A stretch of 64,000 bases of DNA from Mucilaginibacter sp. GTDB taxonomy: Bacteria; Bacteroidota; Bacteroidia; Sphingobacteriales; Sphingobacteriaceae. Where the stretch lies: NCBI RefSeq assembly GCF_025362475.1, contig NZ_JANYGH010000079.1:62001-126000 (forward strand), read 5' to 3'. Position numbers and translations under genes: made by a program. Below are positions 29,001 through 39,626 of this stretch, piece after piece; the first letter of the stretch is position 1; each line of letters begins with the position of its first letter. The notes beneath the pieces are model-generated. The model searched no databases, was not told where the DNA came from, and worked only from the letters and a program-made list of their open reading frames with translations.

Positions 29001-30143
29001 TTACTTATCAAGCGCCTGCTGTATGTGCATTTGCAGGTCAGTAACCCGTTGCTGACTAATGTTATCATTAACAATAATAATATAACCCAAGCCTTTCCCT
29101 GGATAAAACAGGCACATGGTATTAAAACCAATACCGGTATGCCCGTCATGATAAATGATCTTTGTGCCCTTATAATCAGTGTCCATCATCCAGCCCAAAC
29201 CAACACCGGTATCATCAGCGTTTTTCCAGGTAGGTTGATGGGTTAGTTTTATTGCGGGATCCTGCTCTTCCAGATTAGCCTTTAAATATTTAAGCATATC
29301 ATTAATGGTTGAGTTCATGCTTGGCCCGTTATAATAATCGGCCAGGTTAAGGTATGGCTGTGGCTTGTTGTTACCATCGTAACCCTGTGCAAAACGGTTA
29401 AAAAGCGACGCGGATATCTGGGTCTTAGTATCCTGCATTTGCAGATGCGTTTTTAGATAATGTGCCACGAGTTGCTCATATGGCTCGTGATAGATCCGCT
29501 CCAACAGCAAGATCAACACCATCATGCCGTTGCCATTATACCTAAACTTTGCACCGGGGATTGTATCTGGATGTAAGCTATGCAAATCCTTCAGCAAGCT
29601 ATCGGCTTTGTAAACGCTATAAAAATCAACCTGCGCCGCAAGGCTTAATTTCCGGAGGCTATCTTTTACCGCTTTTGGAAAAACATGGGCATTGCCCGGC
29701 AAGCCCGATGTATGATTAGCGAGGTTAATAAGCCTGATTGGGTGCCCTTTGTATTCGAGATTGGGATATCTGCCCGGCAAATATTTCCTGATATCATCAT
29801 TAAGATCTGCCTTCTTTTCAATAACAGCCTCTGCAAGCATGGTAGTTACAAAGGTTTTGGCAACCGAACCGAGGTTATAAAAATTATCTGCAGTGGGGAG
29901 TTTACCTGTTTCCTTTTTTACTTCGCCGAAATTGTACGTGTATGCTTTACCATCTTTGTAAATGCCTATAGATATTCCAACAGTGTTGGGCGTATCCATA
30001 TAAATTCGTGCTCCCTTATCAACCGCGGAATCGAGTTTACTTTTAAGCTGATTATCGCTTAATAAAGGTTTTGTATTTTGCGCGTTTACGCTTGAGTATA
30101 CAAAACACAAGTACAGCATGGCAGATATGGTAAGTGACTTCAT
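29001..30143 (-). CDS. serine hydrolase (class C beta-lactamase/penicillin-binding family)
   Basis: 380 aa; signal peptide; NLGSVAKTFVTTM (SxxK), YNGNGMMVL (YxN), HDGHTGIGFNT. Confidence 0.9.
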   Translation of the reverse strand: MKSLTISAMLYLCFVYSSVNAQNTKPLLSDNQLKSKLDSAVDKGARIYMDTPNTVGISIGIYKDGKAYTYNFGEVKKETGKLPTADNFYNLGSVAKTFVTTMLAEAVIEKKADLNDDIRKYLPGRYPNLEYKGHPIRLINLANHTSGLPGNAHVFPKAVKDSLRKLSLAAQVDFYSVYKADSLLKDLHSLHPDTIPGAKFRYNGNGMMVLILLLERIYHEPYEQLVAHYLKTHLQMQDTKTQISASLFNRFAQGYDGNNKPQPYLNLADYYNGPSMNSTINDMLKYLKANLEEQDPAIKLTHQPTWKNADDTGVGLGWMMDTDYKGTKIIYHDGHTGIGFNTMCLFYPGKGLGYIIIVNDNISQQRVTDLQMHIQQALDK

Positions 30144-30262
30144 TTATACAGATAGTAAGGGTATATCATTATCTGCAAATTGAAAAAATTGGCATCTTAT
30201 AATTACACAAGCTGGCCGGCTGCGGTAAACTCCCGGTGAAAGTGTAATAAATATCGGTGAAT

Positions 30263-31093
30263 TTATTTTTTCTCGCCAAAAATACGCCTGCTTAGCTTTT
30301 TAAGTATGCGAATATTTGGTGTATGATATACTCTTGAGTTTGCAGGCAAGCTTTTGGTAAGCCAAACGTTACCGCCAATAATACTATTACTACCAATTAC
30401 CGTTTCGCCGCCCAGGATAGTAGCGCCGGAGTATATAACAACATTATCCTCCACCGTAGGGTGCCGTTTGGTGAAAGCCATACTTTTATCAACGCTTAAA
30501 GCGCCAAGTGTAACTCCCTGGTATAATTTTACATGCGAGCCAATATTACAGCTTTCGCCAATTACAATACCGGTACCATGATCTATATAAAAATACTCGC
30601 CGATAACTGCTGCAGGGTGAATATCAATACCGGTTTTGGAGTGGCCATATTCGGTTAATATTCTTGGGATCAAGGGAACATCGCTCACATATAAACGGTG
30701 CGCAAGCCGGTAAAGCGAAATGGCAAAAAAACCCGGATAGGTACGGATAACCTCAAACTCACTGCGTGCAGCCGGGTCTCCATTAAATATCGCCTGGATA
30801 TCTGTATTGAGTACCTGGTAAAGTTGCGGTAGTTGTTCAAAAAAATCAGCTGCCCGCTTCTTGTTATCACATTCGGCGCAGGCTTTTGTTGCTTCCATGA
30901 GGCTGTATAATTCTGCCTCCAGTAACACAAATTCCGCCTTCAGCTCATCAACTGTAGCAAACATCTTAGCGGTTTGCTCGGGGTATAATAAATGAATAAC
31001 CCGTAGCGCCCACCTGGTAATTTCCTTATTTGAAGGCACATACTCAAGATTTTGCTGCTTGTCAAAAATCTGCTTGTAAAATTCCTGGCTCAT
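30263..31093 (-). CDS. serine O-acetyltransferase (EpsC/CysE-like)
   Basis: 276 aa; TGIDIHPAAVIGEYFYIDHGTGIVIGESCNIGSHVKLYQGVTLGAL left-handed beta-helix. Confidence 0.92.
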   Translation of the reverse strand: MSQEFYKQIFDKQQNLEYVPSNKEITRWALRVIHLLYPEQTAKMFATVDELKAEFVLLEAELYSLMEATKACAECDNKKRAADFFEQLPQLYQVLNTDIQAIFNGDPAARSEFEVIRTYPGFFAISLYRLAHRLYVSDVPLIPRILTEYGHSKTGIDIHPAAVIGEYFYIDHGTGIVIGESCNIGSHVKLYQGVTLGALSVDKSMAFTKRHPTVEDNVVIYSGATILGGETVIGSNSIIGGNVWLTKSLPANSRVYHTPNIRILKKLSRRIFGEKK

Positions 31094-31336
31094 GTTTTAT
31101 GAATGGGTTGCTTATGATAAACAACTATTTGCACTGCAAGTTTATGCAAAAGAATGTTGTTTACAAGTAAAAAAGGCTACTTAATTGGTGGATATAATAA
31201 TACAGGAATACTTTTCGTACCGAATTTGTAACAATTATTATATAATGTTCTAAACCATTCAAATTATTCCAAGTCTTTGGTTTTGGTATAGCTAATACCC
31301 TATATTTACGGTAACCAATTACTAAAACGAAAAACA

Positions 31337-32221
31337 ATGACTTCCAGACGCTCATTCCTCAAGACTTCGGCTCTATTATCGGCCGGACTTTTAGCAGCAC
31401 CCCATTTATTTGCATATGACAAAAAACTTATAGGCCTGCAATTATATACCGTACGCGATGCTATGGCAAAAGATCCCGCTGCAGCGTTGGCCAAAGTAGC
31501 CAAATTAGGTTTTAACTCTGTTGAGGGAGCTACGTACACCGGCACCGAATTATTTTATGGCATGAATGCCAAAGGCTTTTCAAGTTTGCTAAACCAGGAA
31601 GGCCTCATTATGCCAAGCGCACATTATCGCCTTGGCGAAGAACTAGTTAATGGTGCATCGCAAATGGGCACAATTTTAAACGATTGGGAAAAAGCCGTTG
31701 ATGATGCTGCCGCAGTAGGTGTTAAATACATGGTATGTGCTTATTTATCGCAGGCTGAGCGCGGAAACCTGGAACATTACAAAACTGTTGCCGGTATGCT
31801 GGATGTTGCCGGCCAAACATGCAAGCAAGCAGGGATACAACTTTGCTATCATAACCACGATTTTGAATTTATACAGGAAGATGGTAAATACCCTTATGAA
31901 ACACTATTGGCCAACACTGATCCAGACCTGGTAAAAATGGAAATGGACTTGTACTGGATTACCAAAGCCGGCCAGGACCCCATTGCATTATTCAATAAAT
32001 ATCCGGGCCGCTTCCCGCTGCTGCATATGAAGGATATGGACAAAACACCAGAAAAGAAATTCACCGAAGTAGGTAATGGTATTATCGACTTTAAAAAGAT
32101 CCTGGCACAATCAAAAAAAGCAGGCATGAAATACTTTTTTGTTGAACAGGATGTATGCCCGGGCGATCCGTTTGATAGCATTGCGCAAAGTATCTCCTAT
32201 ATCAAAAAGAACCTGGTATAA
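31337..32221 (+). CDS. sugar phosphate isomerase/epimerase family protein, Tat-like signal
   Basis: 294 aa; MTSRRSFLKTSALLSAGLLAAP; CYHNHDFEF, LLHMKDMDK, FVEQD. Confidence 0.9.
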   Translation: MTSRRSFLKTSALLSAGLLAAPHLFAYDKKLIGLQLYTVRDAMAKDPAAALAKVAKLGFNSVEGATYTGTELFYGMNAKGFSSLLNQEGLIMPSAHYRLGEELVNGASQMGTILNDWEKAVDDAAAVGVKYMVCAYLSQAERGNLEHYKTVAGMLDVAGQTCKQAGIQLCYHNHDFEFIQEDGKYPYETLLANTDPDLVKMEMDLYWITKAGQDPIALFNKYPGRFPLLHMKDMDKTPEKKFTEVGNGIIDFKKILAQSKKAGMKYFFVEQDVCPGDPFDSIAQSISYIKKNLV

Positions 32222-32236
32222 AATATTAGATCGAAG

Positions 32237-32271
32237 AAAAAGCCAGACCAAAAGACGTCTGGCTTTTTTTG
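32237..32271 (+). terminator. intrinsic terminator
   Basis: AGCCAGAC-caaaagac-GTCTGGCT followed by TTTTTTT. Confidence 0.85.
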
Positions 32272-32282
32272 TAAGCCCGAAA

Positions 32283-32924
32283 CTATAGCTTAAACTTTCC
32301 TGAAGGTTTCACCCCATGAATAAACTCCTTTTTATAATTCTGATTGGCTTTTATTAATTGATACGCATCATCACTTAGCCGTTCCTTGCCAAAACTATAT
32401 TGAGCAAAGAGTTGGGGATATTTCAAATCACTGGATTGATAAGCAACTAATTCGCTTTTTTGGAAACTCATAATTTGCTGGTTTTTCCCTCCTGTTCCCG
32501 TATATATAAAATAGCTAAGGTCAAAATAAAAAAAGTATTTAGCCAGATTTTTAAAGCTTTCATTAAAATTAATAATCACGTTACTTCCTGATATTGTTAT
32601 ACCGCTTTGTTGCATACCACGAACAGCCACCCTATCTTTTGATTGCCGGGGATTATCTAAAAATAGAGCTACTAAAGAGGTAAAATACCCAGCATTCTTA
32701 GCTTCATCTACCATGTCTTTAAATGACTCATCGTTAAAGACAGTTTCCAATATAATATCTTTCTTTTGTTGGATAGCCTGACGAAAAATCTCCTTTGTCC
32801 GACCCTTATAAACATCCGTCATAATAACCTCAAATCCGGAAAGTTCATTGAGTCTTGTGCGAATAAAGGTTGACTTGCCAGCAGCATTACAACCGGATAC
32901 AAAAATGAGTTCCGGAACTTTCAT
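32283..32924 (-). CDS. zeta-toxin-like P-loop kinase
   Basis: 213 aa; LIFVSGCNAAGKSTFIRTRL Walker A; ILETVFNDESFKDMVDEAKNAGY; LFLDNPRQSKDRVAVRGMQQSG. Confidence 0.78.
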   Translation of the reverse strand: MKVPELIFVSGCNAAGKSTFIRTRLNELSGFEVIMTDVYKGRTKEIFRQAIQQKKDIILETVFNDESFKDMVDEAKNAGYFTSLVALFLDNPRQSKDRVAVRGMQQSGITISGSNVIINFNESFKNLAKYFFYFDLSYFIYTGTGGKNQQIMSFQKSELVAYQSSDLKYPQLFAQYSFGKERLSDDAYQLIKANQNYKKEFIHGVKPSGKFKL

Positions 32925-33166
32925 TAATTATTTAGCTGTTTAACAACATGATCCTTTATACGTAAAGGCATATCATTTTCATCTGTTATAACCTCAATGG
33001 TAACTAAAAATTTATCCCCATTAGGAAGTTCTTTACGCCAATAGCCTCCATCTTCTTCAAACTGCGCATAGAATGGATTACCCAATTCAAAGGCGCGCTG
33101 GCGACCGAGCTCATGCATATTATCCATGTTCTCTAAAAGCCGATCCACTACATGAGTTGTGTTCAT
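32924..33166 (-). CDS. small protein coupled to the zeta-like gene, putative antitoxin (start at MNTTHVVDRL)
   Basis: 80 aa; stop overlaps the kinase start by 1 nt (TAATG). Confidence 0.6.
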   Translation of the reverse strand: MNTTHVVDRLLENMDNMHELGRQRAFELGNPFYAQFEEDGGYWRKELPNGDKFLVTIEVITDENDMPLRIKDHVVKQLNN

Positions 33167-33386
33167 TGTTAGGTATTTAAATTCAAATATAAAAAATGAT
33201 AACCATTCGTAATAACAAAAGGGCTTTAAAAGAGCCAAGTAAAGAACCCATTACCGAAACGTACACTCATACAACATTTAAATAAACTAAAAGTTGATCT
33301 ATTAAGAAGGATTGTCTGAAACATTGCGACAGGCATAAATAAAATAAAGAACCTGGTATAAAAATTTTGTTACAAGCATTAAATAC

Positions 33387-33421
33387 AGGCCATCACTCCC
33401 AAACAAAGTGATGGCTTTTTT
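33387..33421 (+). terminator. terminator-like hairpin
   Basis: GCCATCACT-cccaaacaa-AGTGATGGC then TTTTTT. Confidence 0.7.
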
Positions 33422-33450
33422 ATTTTTATTCTATCCGGGTTAAATCGTAT

Positions 33451-34020
33451 GTGCTTAAAATAACGTACATGATAAAAATAGATATCACCATGATAAAATA
33501 CTTGTTGGTTATACTGGCAGCATCGTTCCTGTTCTCGTGCGCGGCACAGGCCCAAAGTGGTAAAGAATTATTAACCGGCGATGCCATGCCCGCCTTCTCC
33601 CTGACCGACCAAAACGGCAAAGAGTTTAAAACTGCCGACTATACAGGCAAAAAAGTACTGGTAATTTATTTTTATCCCAAGGATGAAAGTATGGTTTGCA
33701 CCAAAGAGGCCTGCGCTTTTCGCGATAGCTTTGACCAGTTTACCAAAGCCGGCGCTATGGTAATAGGCATAAACGGCGGTACGGTTGCCAGTCATAAAGC
33801 CTTTGCCGACCATTATAAACTCCCTTTTACTTTACTGAGCGACCCTGGCAATAAGGTTTATAATATGTTTGGCATCCACAAAAAGTTTTTCATGACGGGC
33901 AGAAAAACTTTTGTTATTGACCTGAAAGGCAAAATAGTTTATGCCCACGAAGCCATGATGCAGGGTAAGGAACATGCCGATGACGCGCTTCAGTTTATAA
34001 AAGCAGCTAAAACCAAATAA
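33451..34020 (+). CDS. peroxiredoxin (Bcp/thioredoxin-dependent type), lipoprotein-like signal
   Basis: 189 aa; SFLFSCAAQ; DAMPAFSLTDQNGKEFKTADYTGKKVLVIYFYPKDESMVCTKEACAFRD. Confidence 0.9.
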   Translation: MLKITYMIKIDITMIKYLLVILAASFLFSCAAQAQSGKELLTGDAMPAFSLTDQNGKEFKTADYTGKKVLVIYFYPKDESMVCTKEACAFRDSFDQFTKAGAMVIGINGGTVASHKAFADHYKLPFTLLSDPGNKVYNMFGIHKKFFMTGRKTFVIDLKGKIVYAHEAMMQGKEHADDALQFIKAAKTK

Positions 34021-34102
34021 GCGGCAATATTCAACACCTTTTTTTTGAATTATTTTTGTAAATATGCGACCCTACTTACGACGTATTAACCAAAACAAAC
34101 TT

Positions 34103-34240
34103 TTTGTCATCCTGAACGATAGTGAAGGATCTATTCTCCAGTATGCTTGTTCTCCCTGTACAGTCTGCGAATAGATCCTTCGTGCCTCAGGATGACAAAC
34201 CTTTTAAAACGTCATTTACCTTTCAGAGTCTCGGGCTTTT
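34103..34240. repeat. dispersed palindromic repeat, GTCATCCTGA family, copy 1
   Basis: Imperfect arms tttgtcatcctgaacgatagtgaaggatctattct / cgaatagatccttcgtgcctcaggatgacaaac; loop and 3' tail shared with copy 2 at 42848-42975. Confidence 0.8.
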
Positions 34241-34362
34241 ACACCTACCTATGACAAGCGGCGAAAGAGTCCCTGGATTTCACAACTATCAAAGGCGGAT
34301 TGAACAATAAAAATAGCATCTTCGCAACAGAAGCCCAACCGCTTATTTCATAAAAAAGCCGC

Positions 34363-35496
34363 ATGATCCGTTTTGTAATCTGTATCTTACTATTGCTGAT
34401 ATCATTATTTACTGTTTTAAAAGCATTTGAGTATCATATATGGATGCTGGCCATTATCGCCACAGAATTTTGCTGGATATTTATCATAATTACCATAATA
34501 GCGCTATTATCCGGATTTTATAGCTCAAAATATCAGCTTGCGGGCACCATTGGCGGCATCATCGCTTTGGTGTTATTTATTGTGCCGATAGTTAGCGCCT
34601 ATAATATAGCTGGCAGTTTAAAACAAAACTTCCAGGCAGCATTCGGACCAGGCAGCACCATTATTAACGGCGATAGTAATGAGCCTCCCTATAGTTTCTG
34701 GAATATGTTTAAAAGCAATAAGGAGGTTGCTTGCAAGGCTATCGCTTATCATACTTCGGCTGGGTTAAGCTTAACTATGGATTACTTTCCATCGCAAAAA
34801 GCAGGTAGCAAACCATGCGTTATCATAGTACACGGGGGCTCCTGGAATAAAGGCGATAACAAACAACTGCCGGAGTTGAACAGCTACCTGGCCACAGCTG
34901 GTTATAACGTGGCCGCTATAACTTATCGCCTTGCACCAAAATATCAAAGTCCGGCGCCTGTCGAAGATGTTCGGGCAGGGATAGCCTACCTGCGCAGGCA
35001 TGCTGATGAATTAAGTATTGATACCAATAATTTCGTTTTACTCGGCCGCTCGGCCGGGGCGCAGATAGCTTTATTGGCTGCTTATACTCTGCATGAGCCC
35101 GGTGTAAAAGCAGTAATTGATTATTATGGCCCTGCAGATATGATTTGGGGATATTCCATAGCGACAAGCCCACTGGTAATGGATTCGCGGAAAGTGATGC
35201 GTGACTATATTGGCGGGAGCTATCAGCAGGTACCGGCTAAATTTGCAGCTTGTTCGCCGCTTGAATTTGTGAGCCGGCAATCGATACCTACTTTAATTAT
35301 CCATGGGGATAACGATATACTTGTATCGCCCGAGCATAGCCGCAGACTGAATTTAAAACTTGAACAAAACGGGATAAAGCATTTTTTGCTAAAACTGCCC
35401 TGGGCTACGCATGGTTTTGATTTTAACCTCAATGGCCCCGGAGGCCAGCTGGCCACCTACACGGTTGAACGCTTTTTAAATGTGGTAACCAAATAA
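34363..35496 (+). CDS. alpha/beta hydrolase (esterase/lipase-like), membrane anchored
   Basis: 377 aa; N-terminal TMs; VIIVHGGSWNKGD, LLGRSAGAQIALLAA, IHGDNDILV, ATHGFDF. Confidence 0.88.
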   Translation: MIRFVICILLLLISLFTVLKAFEYHIWMLAIIATEFCWIFIIITIIALLSGFYSSKYQLAGTIGGIIALVLFIVPIVSAYNIAGSLKQNFQAAFGPGSTIINGDSNEPPYSFWNMFKSNKEVACKAIAYHTSAGLSLTMDYFPSQKAGSKPCVIIVHGGSWNKGDNKQLPELNSYLATAGYNVAAITYRLAPKYQSPAPVEDVRAGIAYLRRHADELSIDTNNFVLLGRSAGAQIALLAAYTLHEPGVKAVIDYYGPADMIWGYSIATSPLVMDSRKVMRDYIGGSYQQVPAKFAACSPLEFVSRQSIPTLIIHGDNDILVSPEHSRRLNLKLEQNGIKHFLLKLPWATHGFDFNLNGPGGQLATYTVERFLNVVTK

Positions 35497-35572
35497 TATT
35501 GAACACATCTCAAACCACACAGAAAAGCGTGAGCGTTTGATGGGCATAGGAAGATGCAAATTTTCTCTTCTG

Positions 35573-36928
35573 TTAACTCCTTGCCCTGTGCTCCTTAAAC
35601 CTGCTAAAAAATACGATAGCCAGGAGGCAAAGCACACAGCCGCAGATGCCGTTAAGGCGCAAACCATAATCATTCCCCGGATCTTTTCCATACACGGTTA
35701 AAAACGCGAACAGGGCTATCCCCAGCGTTTGGCCCAATTTTACAAACAAGTATTTTACCGCAAAGAACATTCCTTCGCGGTTCTCACCCGTTCGTTCCGC
35801 ATCGTCCTGCGCTATTTCGGCAAGTATGGCATTGGGCAATATACCCAGCGAAGCCAGCGGGAACGATGCGCTTAATACCAGCATATAAATTTGCGCCGTT
35901 GGCGATAGCGGAAATTTTCCCAGGAAAAATATCGCCACAAAAATCACACTCAACAACCCAAACGAAAAAAGCACAATAGGTTTTTTACCTATTTTTTTCG
36001 ACAGATAATTTACAAACGGATAAAATACCAGCGAAAACAATACCATTGAACCCATTAATATACCACCCATAGACTCCGGAAGATTCAGCAATACCGTGAG
36101 GAAAAACAATAACCCGCTTGATATAATGCTTAATGACATATAGTAGGAGAAATCGGAGATAAGGTAGTATTTAAAATTACGGTTACTGAATGTTTTTTGA
36201 ATAGCGGCCAGCAAAGGTAAATGCGTAGGCTTGCTGCTTGAATATTTTTTTTCATCAATTGCTAAAACCGGGATCAGCATAATGAGGCCAGCAAAAGCAC
36301 ATAAGCCCCAAATGGTATATTGAACCGCCGAGTCGCGATCTGTTACATGAAAAATGTGCTGCACCAGGTCGGCAAAGTTATTCACCATGGCCGATATAAT
36401 AATCCCAATAACAAAGCCCACCTGTTGCAGGGATGAAAGCTTCACCTTTTCTGCCGCGGTTTCTGTAAGCTCGGGTAGTAAGGCATTATAAGGTATAATG
36501 TAGCTGGTGGCCGCCATAAAAAAGCAAACAAGTGTAAACGTTATCCAGGCGGCGTTGTGGATACTTTCGGCCCTTACCAGGGGGCAAAACGTTAAGGCGC
36601 AAAAAACAACGGCTGGCAATATTGTCCATTTCATGAATGGTATTCTACGCCCTTTGGGGTTAGTACTCTTATCGCTCAATGAGGCAATGAATGGATCAAA
36701 AACCGCATCAACAAACCTGCCCGAAGCCGCTATGATTGACATGACGTTAAGCACCCCAAATACCAGCAATTGCGGTACCAGCGGAATTAACCCCGAACTT
36801 GACGGTGGCAGGTAGAAGTAGGGGAGCATCACAATAATTATATTGGTCATGGTACTCCAGCCTATCATTCCACAGGCGTAAGCGAGCTGTTTTGAAAGAG
36901 GAAGTTTAGCAACCGGCATTGGCTGCAA
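35573..36928 (-). CDS. MFS/GPH-type sugar transporter
   Basis: 451 aa; 12-TM-like, LAYACGMIGWSTMTNIIIVMLPYFYLPP, DAVFDPFIASLSDKSTNPKGRRIPFM. Confidence 0.85.
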   Translation of the reverse strand: MQPMPVAKLPLSKQLAYACGMIGWSTMTNIIIVMLPYFYLPPSSSGLIPLVPQLLVFGVLNVMSIIAASGRFVDAVFDPFIASLSDKSTNPKGRRIPFMKWTILPAVVFCALTFCPLVRAESIHNAAWITFTLVCFFMAATSYIIPYNALLPELTETAAEKVKLSSLQQVGFVIGIIISAMVNNFADLVQHIFHVTDRDSAVQYTIWGLCAFAGLIMLIPVLAIDEKKYSSSKPTHLPLLAAIQKTFSNRNFKYYLISDFSYYMSLSIISSGLLFFLTVLLNLPESMGGILMGSMVLFSLVFYPFVNYLSKKIGKKPIVLFSFGLLSVIFVAIFFLGKFPLSPTAQIYMLVLSASFPLASLGILPNAILAEIAQDDAERTGENREGMFFAVKYLFVKLGQTLGIALFAFLTVYGKDPGNDYGLRLNGICGCVLCLLAIVFFSRFKEHRARS

Positions 36929-36995
36929 TATGCAAATATTAACTCAATAGCGGCAATAAAGTTAAATTATTCAAAACAGCGTTAGCCATAATCAT

Positions 36996-37790
36996 TTATA
37001 ACCCCGAATAATAATCATAACCCTGCTCGGCCCAGTAATCACGCGGGCGCTTATCGCTAAAGGAGATACTGCCCAAGCGTTTCAGGTTTTTGATGCCATA
37101 TTTTACAGGAATTATAAGCCGTAAGGGCGCGCCGTGCTTTGGCTGCAAGGGCTTTTCGTTCATCTCATAGGCCAGCATTGTTTGTGGGTGCATGGCGCTG
37201 GGCATATCAATACCAACATAGTATTCTTTATCGGGCGTTTCCATACCCACATATTCCAGCCGGGTTTGATCATCCAGTTTAAAATGAGTGATAAAATCGC
37301 TGAATTTTACACCTCCCCAATGCGAGATCTGGTCCCAGCCCTCCACGCATTTAAAATCATAAATGATATCTGTTTTGGGCAAGGCCTTAATATCATCCAG
37401 GCTAATGTTCAATACCTCGCCAGATTGCTTTTTTACCTGGAGTTTCCATGCCGCTATATCTATCTTTCCCTCCGATCCTACGTCACTGTTATGGCGTACA
37501 TTTTTGGCAGCCATTTCCTTAGGATACGTTTTTACAAGATGATTATTGCTGAAAAAAGTACGGAAGGCCAGTTCGGTTTTGTTTAACGCCCTGCGTAAAG
37601 GTTTGCGGGCCCCTGCGGTTATGCCTGCAGCTTCTTCGGGCGAGTTATACAGCCATTTCCAGCCACCATAAGCCACGCCGGATGCTACAAAAAATGTACC
37701 GAACGAAATAAAATTACGCCTCGTGATCTTTTGCTCAACCGTAAGCGGCTTTTTAGGGCCTTTATTTTTTTTACTGAATAGGTTTTTCAT
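36996..37790 (-). CDS. molybdopterin-dependent oxidoreductase (MsrP/sulfite-oxidase-like; start at MKNLFSKK)
   Basis: TRRNFISFGTFFVASGVA; DFKCVEGWDQISHWGGVKFSDF; MLAYEMNEKPLQPKHGAPLRLIIPVKYGIKNLKRL. Confidence 0.88.
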   Translation of the reverse strand: MKNLFSKKNKGPKKPLTVEQKITRRNFISFGTFFVASGVAYGGWKWLYNSPEEAAGITAGARKPLRRALNKTELAFRTFFSNNHLVKTYPKEMAAKNVRHNSDVGSEGKIDIAAWKLQVKKQSGEVLNISLDDIKALPKTDIIYDFKCVEGWDQISHWGGVKFSDFITHFKLDDQTRLEYVGMETPDKEYYVGIDMPSAMHPQTMLAYEMNEKPLQPKHGAPLRLIIPVKYGIKNLKRLGSISFSDKRPRDYWAEQGYDYYSGL

Positions 37791-38481
37791 CGGTTGGGGT
37801 TGGGGTTTCAATAACGGGTTGAGGATCGGGTTCATTTACCACTTCAAATCCGGATATAACTGATCTGAAATTATTCCAGCCGGCAAGTACTACCTGTACT
37901 ATGTGTATCAAAAAGAAAAACACATAGCCTATAGTGAGCGCGAAATGCAGGATGCGTGCAAAATGATAACCGCCACATATCCATGTTAAATAATAAAACT
38001 GAACCGGTTTATAAATGGCAAGGCCGGTTATTAATGAGCCAATGCCCATCACTATAATTGCAGTGTATGCAATGCGCTGGGCGGCGTTATATTTATTTTG
38101 AGGCGGCGCCATTTTTCTGATGTGCAGGTCATGCAGCAACACCAGCCACGCCTCTTTAAATGATTTTTTTTGCGGAACAAGCTCCCGCCACTCGCCAGAT
38201 ATTATGGTGTACAGTATATATACCAGCCCATTAATGGCAAAGGCCCACATAAACAAAAAATGAAAGGCCATACCTTCTGCCAGGCGGTGGGGTATGTTAA
38301 AGGTTTTATAAAACCACTCCGGGAAAAACATAAAATAGGTATGCCCGAACAGCTTTATTTTATACTCGTCATTAGCCCAGTAAATTAACATTCCACTCCA
38401 TATCATAATGGTGAGTATCGGGAAGTTTACCCAATGCGTCCACCGCATGGCTAAAGGGTGTTTTTCTTTTATTACTTTCAT
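37771..38481 (-). CDS. cytochrome b/b6 (DiHaem) membrane subunit
   Basis: 236 aa; MRWTHWVNFPILTIMIWSGM, AFHFLFMWAF, RILHFALTIGYVFFFLIHIVQV; overlaps the molybdoenzyme start. Confidence 0.85.
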   Translation of the reverse strand: MKVIKEKHPLAMRWTHWVNFPILTIMIWSGMLIYWANDEYKIKLFGHTYFMFFPEWFYKTFNIPHRLAEGMAFHFLFMWAFAINGLVYILYTIISGEWRELVPQKKSFKEAWLVLLHDLHIRKMAPPQNKYNAAQRIAYTAIIVMGIGSLITGLAIYKPVQFYYLTWICGGYHFARILHFALTIGYVFFFLIHIVQVVLAGWNNFRSVISGFEVVNEPDPQPVIETPTPTDEKPIQ

Positions 38482-38573
38482 TTAAAAAGTGGTTTTGGCT
38501 TGCAAAAATACCTGTAACCGGTTAAACTTAACCAGGTACAGGCTACATTAATATAAAACAAACAACAACCATA

Positions 38574-39371
38574 TTATTTACTGGTGCCATTACTATCAAA
38601 TGCTGTTTTGGCCGCGGCCAAAATAGTGCCGTTGTCCGCGTTTTGCACAAAGCCGATTACTTCATAACCCTGGGTGCTAAATCCCTGGGGCAGGGCAATA
38701 ATGGCGTTACCCTTACCATCGGCATTTATTGGCTGGCTTTGTATATTGCGCACAATTTGTACATGTGATAGTGTTTTGCCACCATTTTCACCGCGCTGCA
38801 CTTTGGTTTGCGCGGCCTTTTGCACAAGGGCCAACAGCAGGGTAGCATTCTTTTCTGTTCCTTCGCTATGGTATTGTACAGTAACATGGTCCTTATCTCT
38901 TTGAGCATTAAGGGTTAGTTTACCCGCAGCATTTGTACGTAAGCCGACTGTAATAGCATTGCGTAAATTACCTTCTTCCGAACCTACGAACTCTTTTTTT
39001 CCGTTAACTACAATCTGCGGTGTATAAACCGATTGCAGGTGTAGCCAGCTGGCATATTTGTTTTGTCTCTTTGAATAATCGGCGTTGCTAAAAACATCTT
39101 TCCACCCCAGGCGGTTCCAGTAATCAACATGATAGGCAAGTATGTAAACCGGTTTATCGCTATCCTCTTTCTGGATGCGTGCAACCAGTTCATCAGCAGC
39201 CGGGCAACTTGAACAACCCTCTGAGGTGAACAACTCTATGACAGCAAAACCGTTACTGACAGTTTTAACTTCACTGTTTTTATTAAGGCTTTTATGATTT
39301 ATAAAAGCCGATGATACCAAAACTGCAATGGCAAGGCTGGCAGTAAGGGCAAATATTTTAATTGATCTCAT
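38574..39371 (-). CDS. DUF1223 domain, secreted thioredoxin-fold protein
   Basis: 265 aa; VIELFTSEGCSSCPAADELVARI, LAYHVDYWNRLGWKDVFS, YTPQIVVNGKKEFVGS. Confidence 0.88.
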   Translation of the reverse strand: MRSIKIFALTASLAIAVLVSSAFINHKSLNKNSEVKTVSNGFAVIELFTSEGCSSCPAADELVARIQKEDSDKPVYILAYHVDYWNRLGWKDVFSNADYSKRQNKYASWLHLQSVYTPQIVVNGKKEFVGSEEGNLRNAITVGLRTNAAGKLTLNAQRDKDHVTVQYHSEGTEKNATLLLALVQKAAQTKVQRGENGGKTLSHVQIVRNIQSQPINADGKGNAIIALPQGFSTQGYEVIGFVQNADNGTILAAAKTAFDSNGTSK

Positions 39372-39626
39372 ATTTTAATAATCTATGTACGTTTTAACGG
39401 CTTAGTCGGCTTGCATTAAATAACCTTACAATAAATTTATTTTTTTTTGCGAGGGGACGGCAATTCGGCGGGATAACTGTTTTAATAAATTATAACCAAT
39501 AGGATATATGTAAATTTAGCATAATTCTATTTGTTTTTTCGCCACAAAAAAATCTGCATTTTATTGTAAGGATTTGCCAATGTTAGCGACTAATGGAATT
39601 AAAACACACTATGAACATACCATTCA

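Noticed and set aside
34122-34310. 62-aa ORF
   Set aside because: Translation of the GTCATCCTGA palindromic repeat; not a credible protein.
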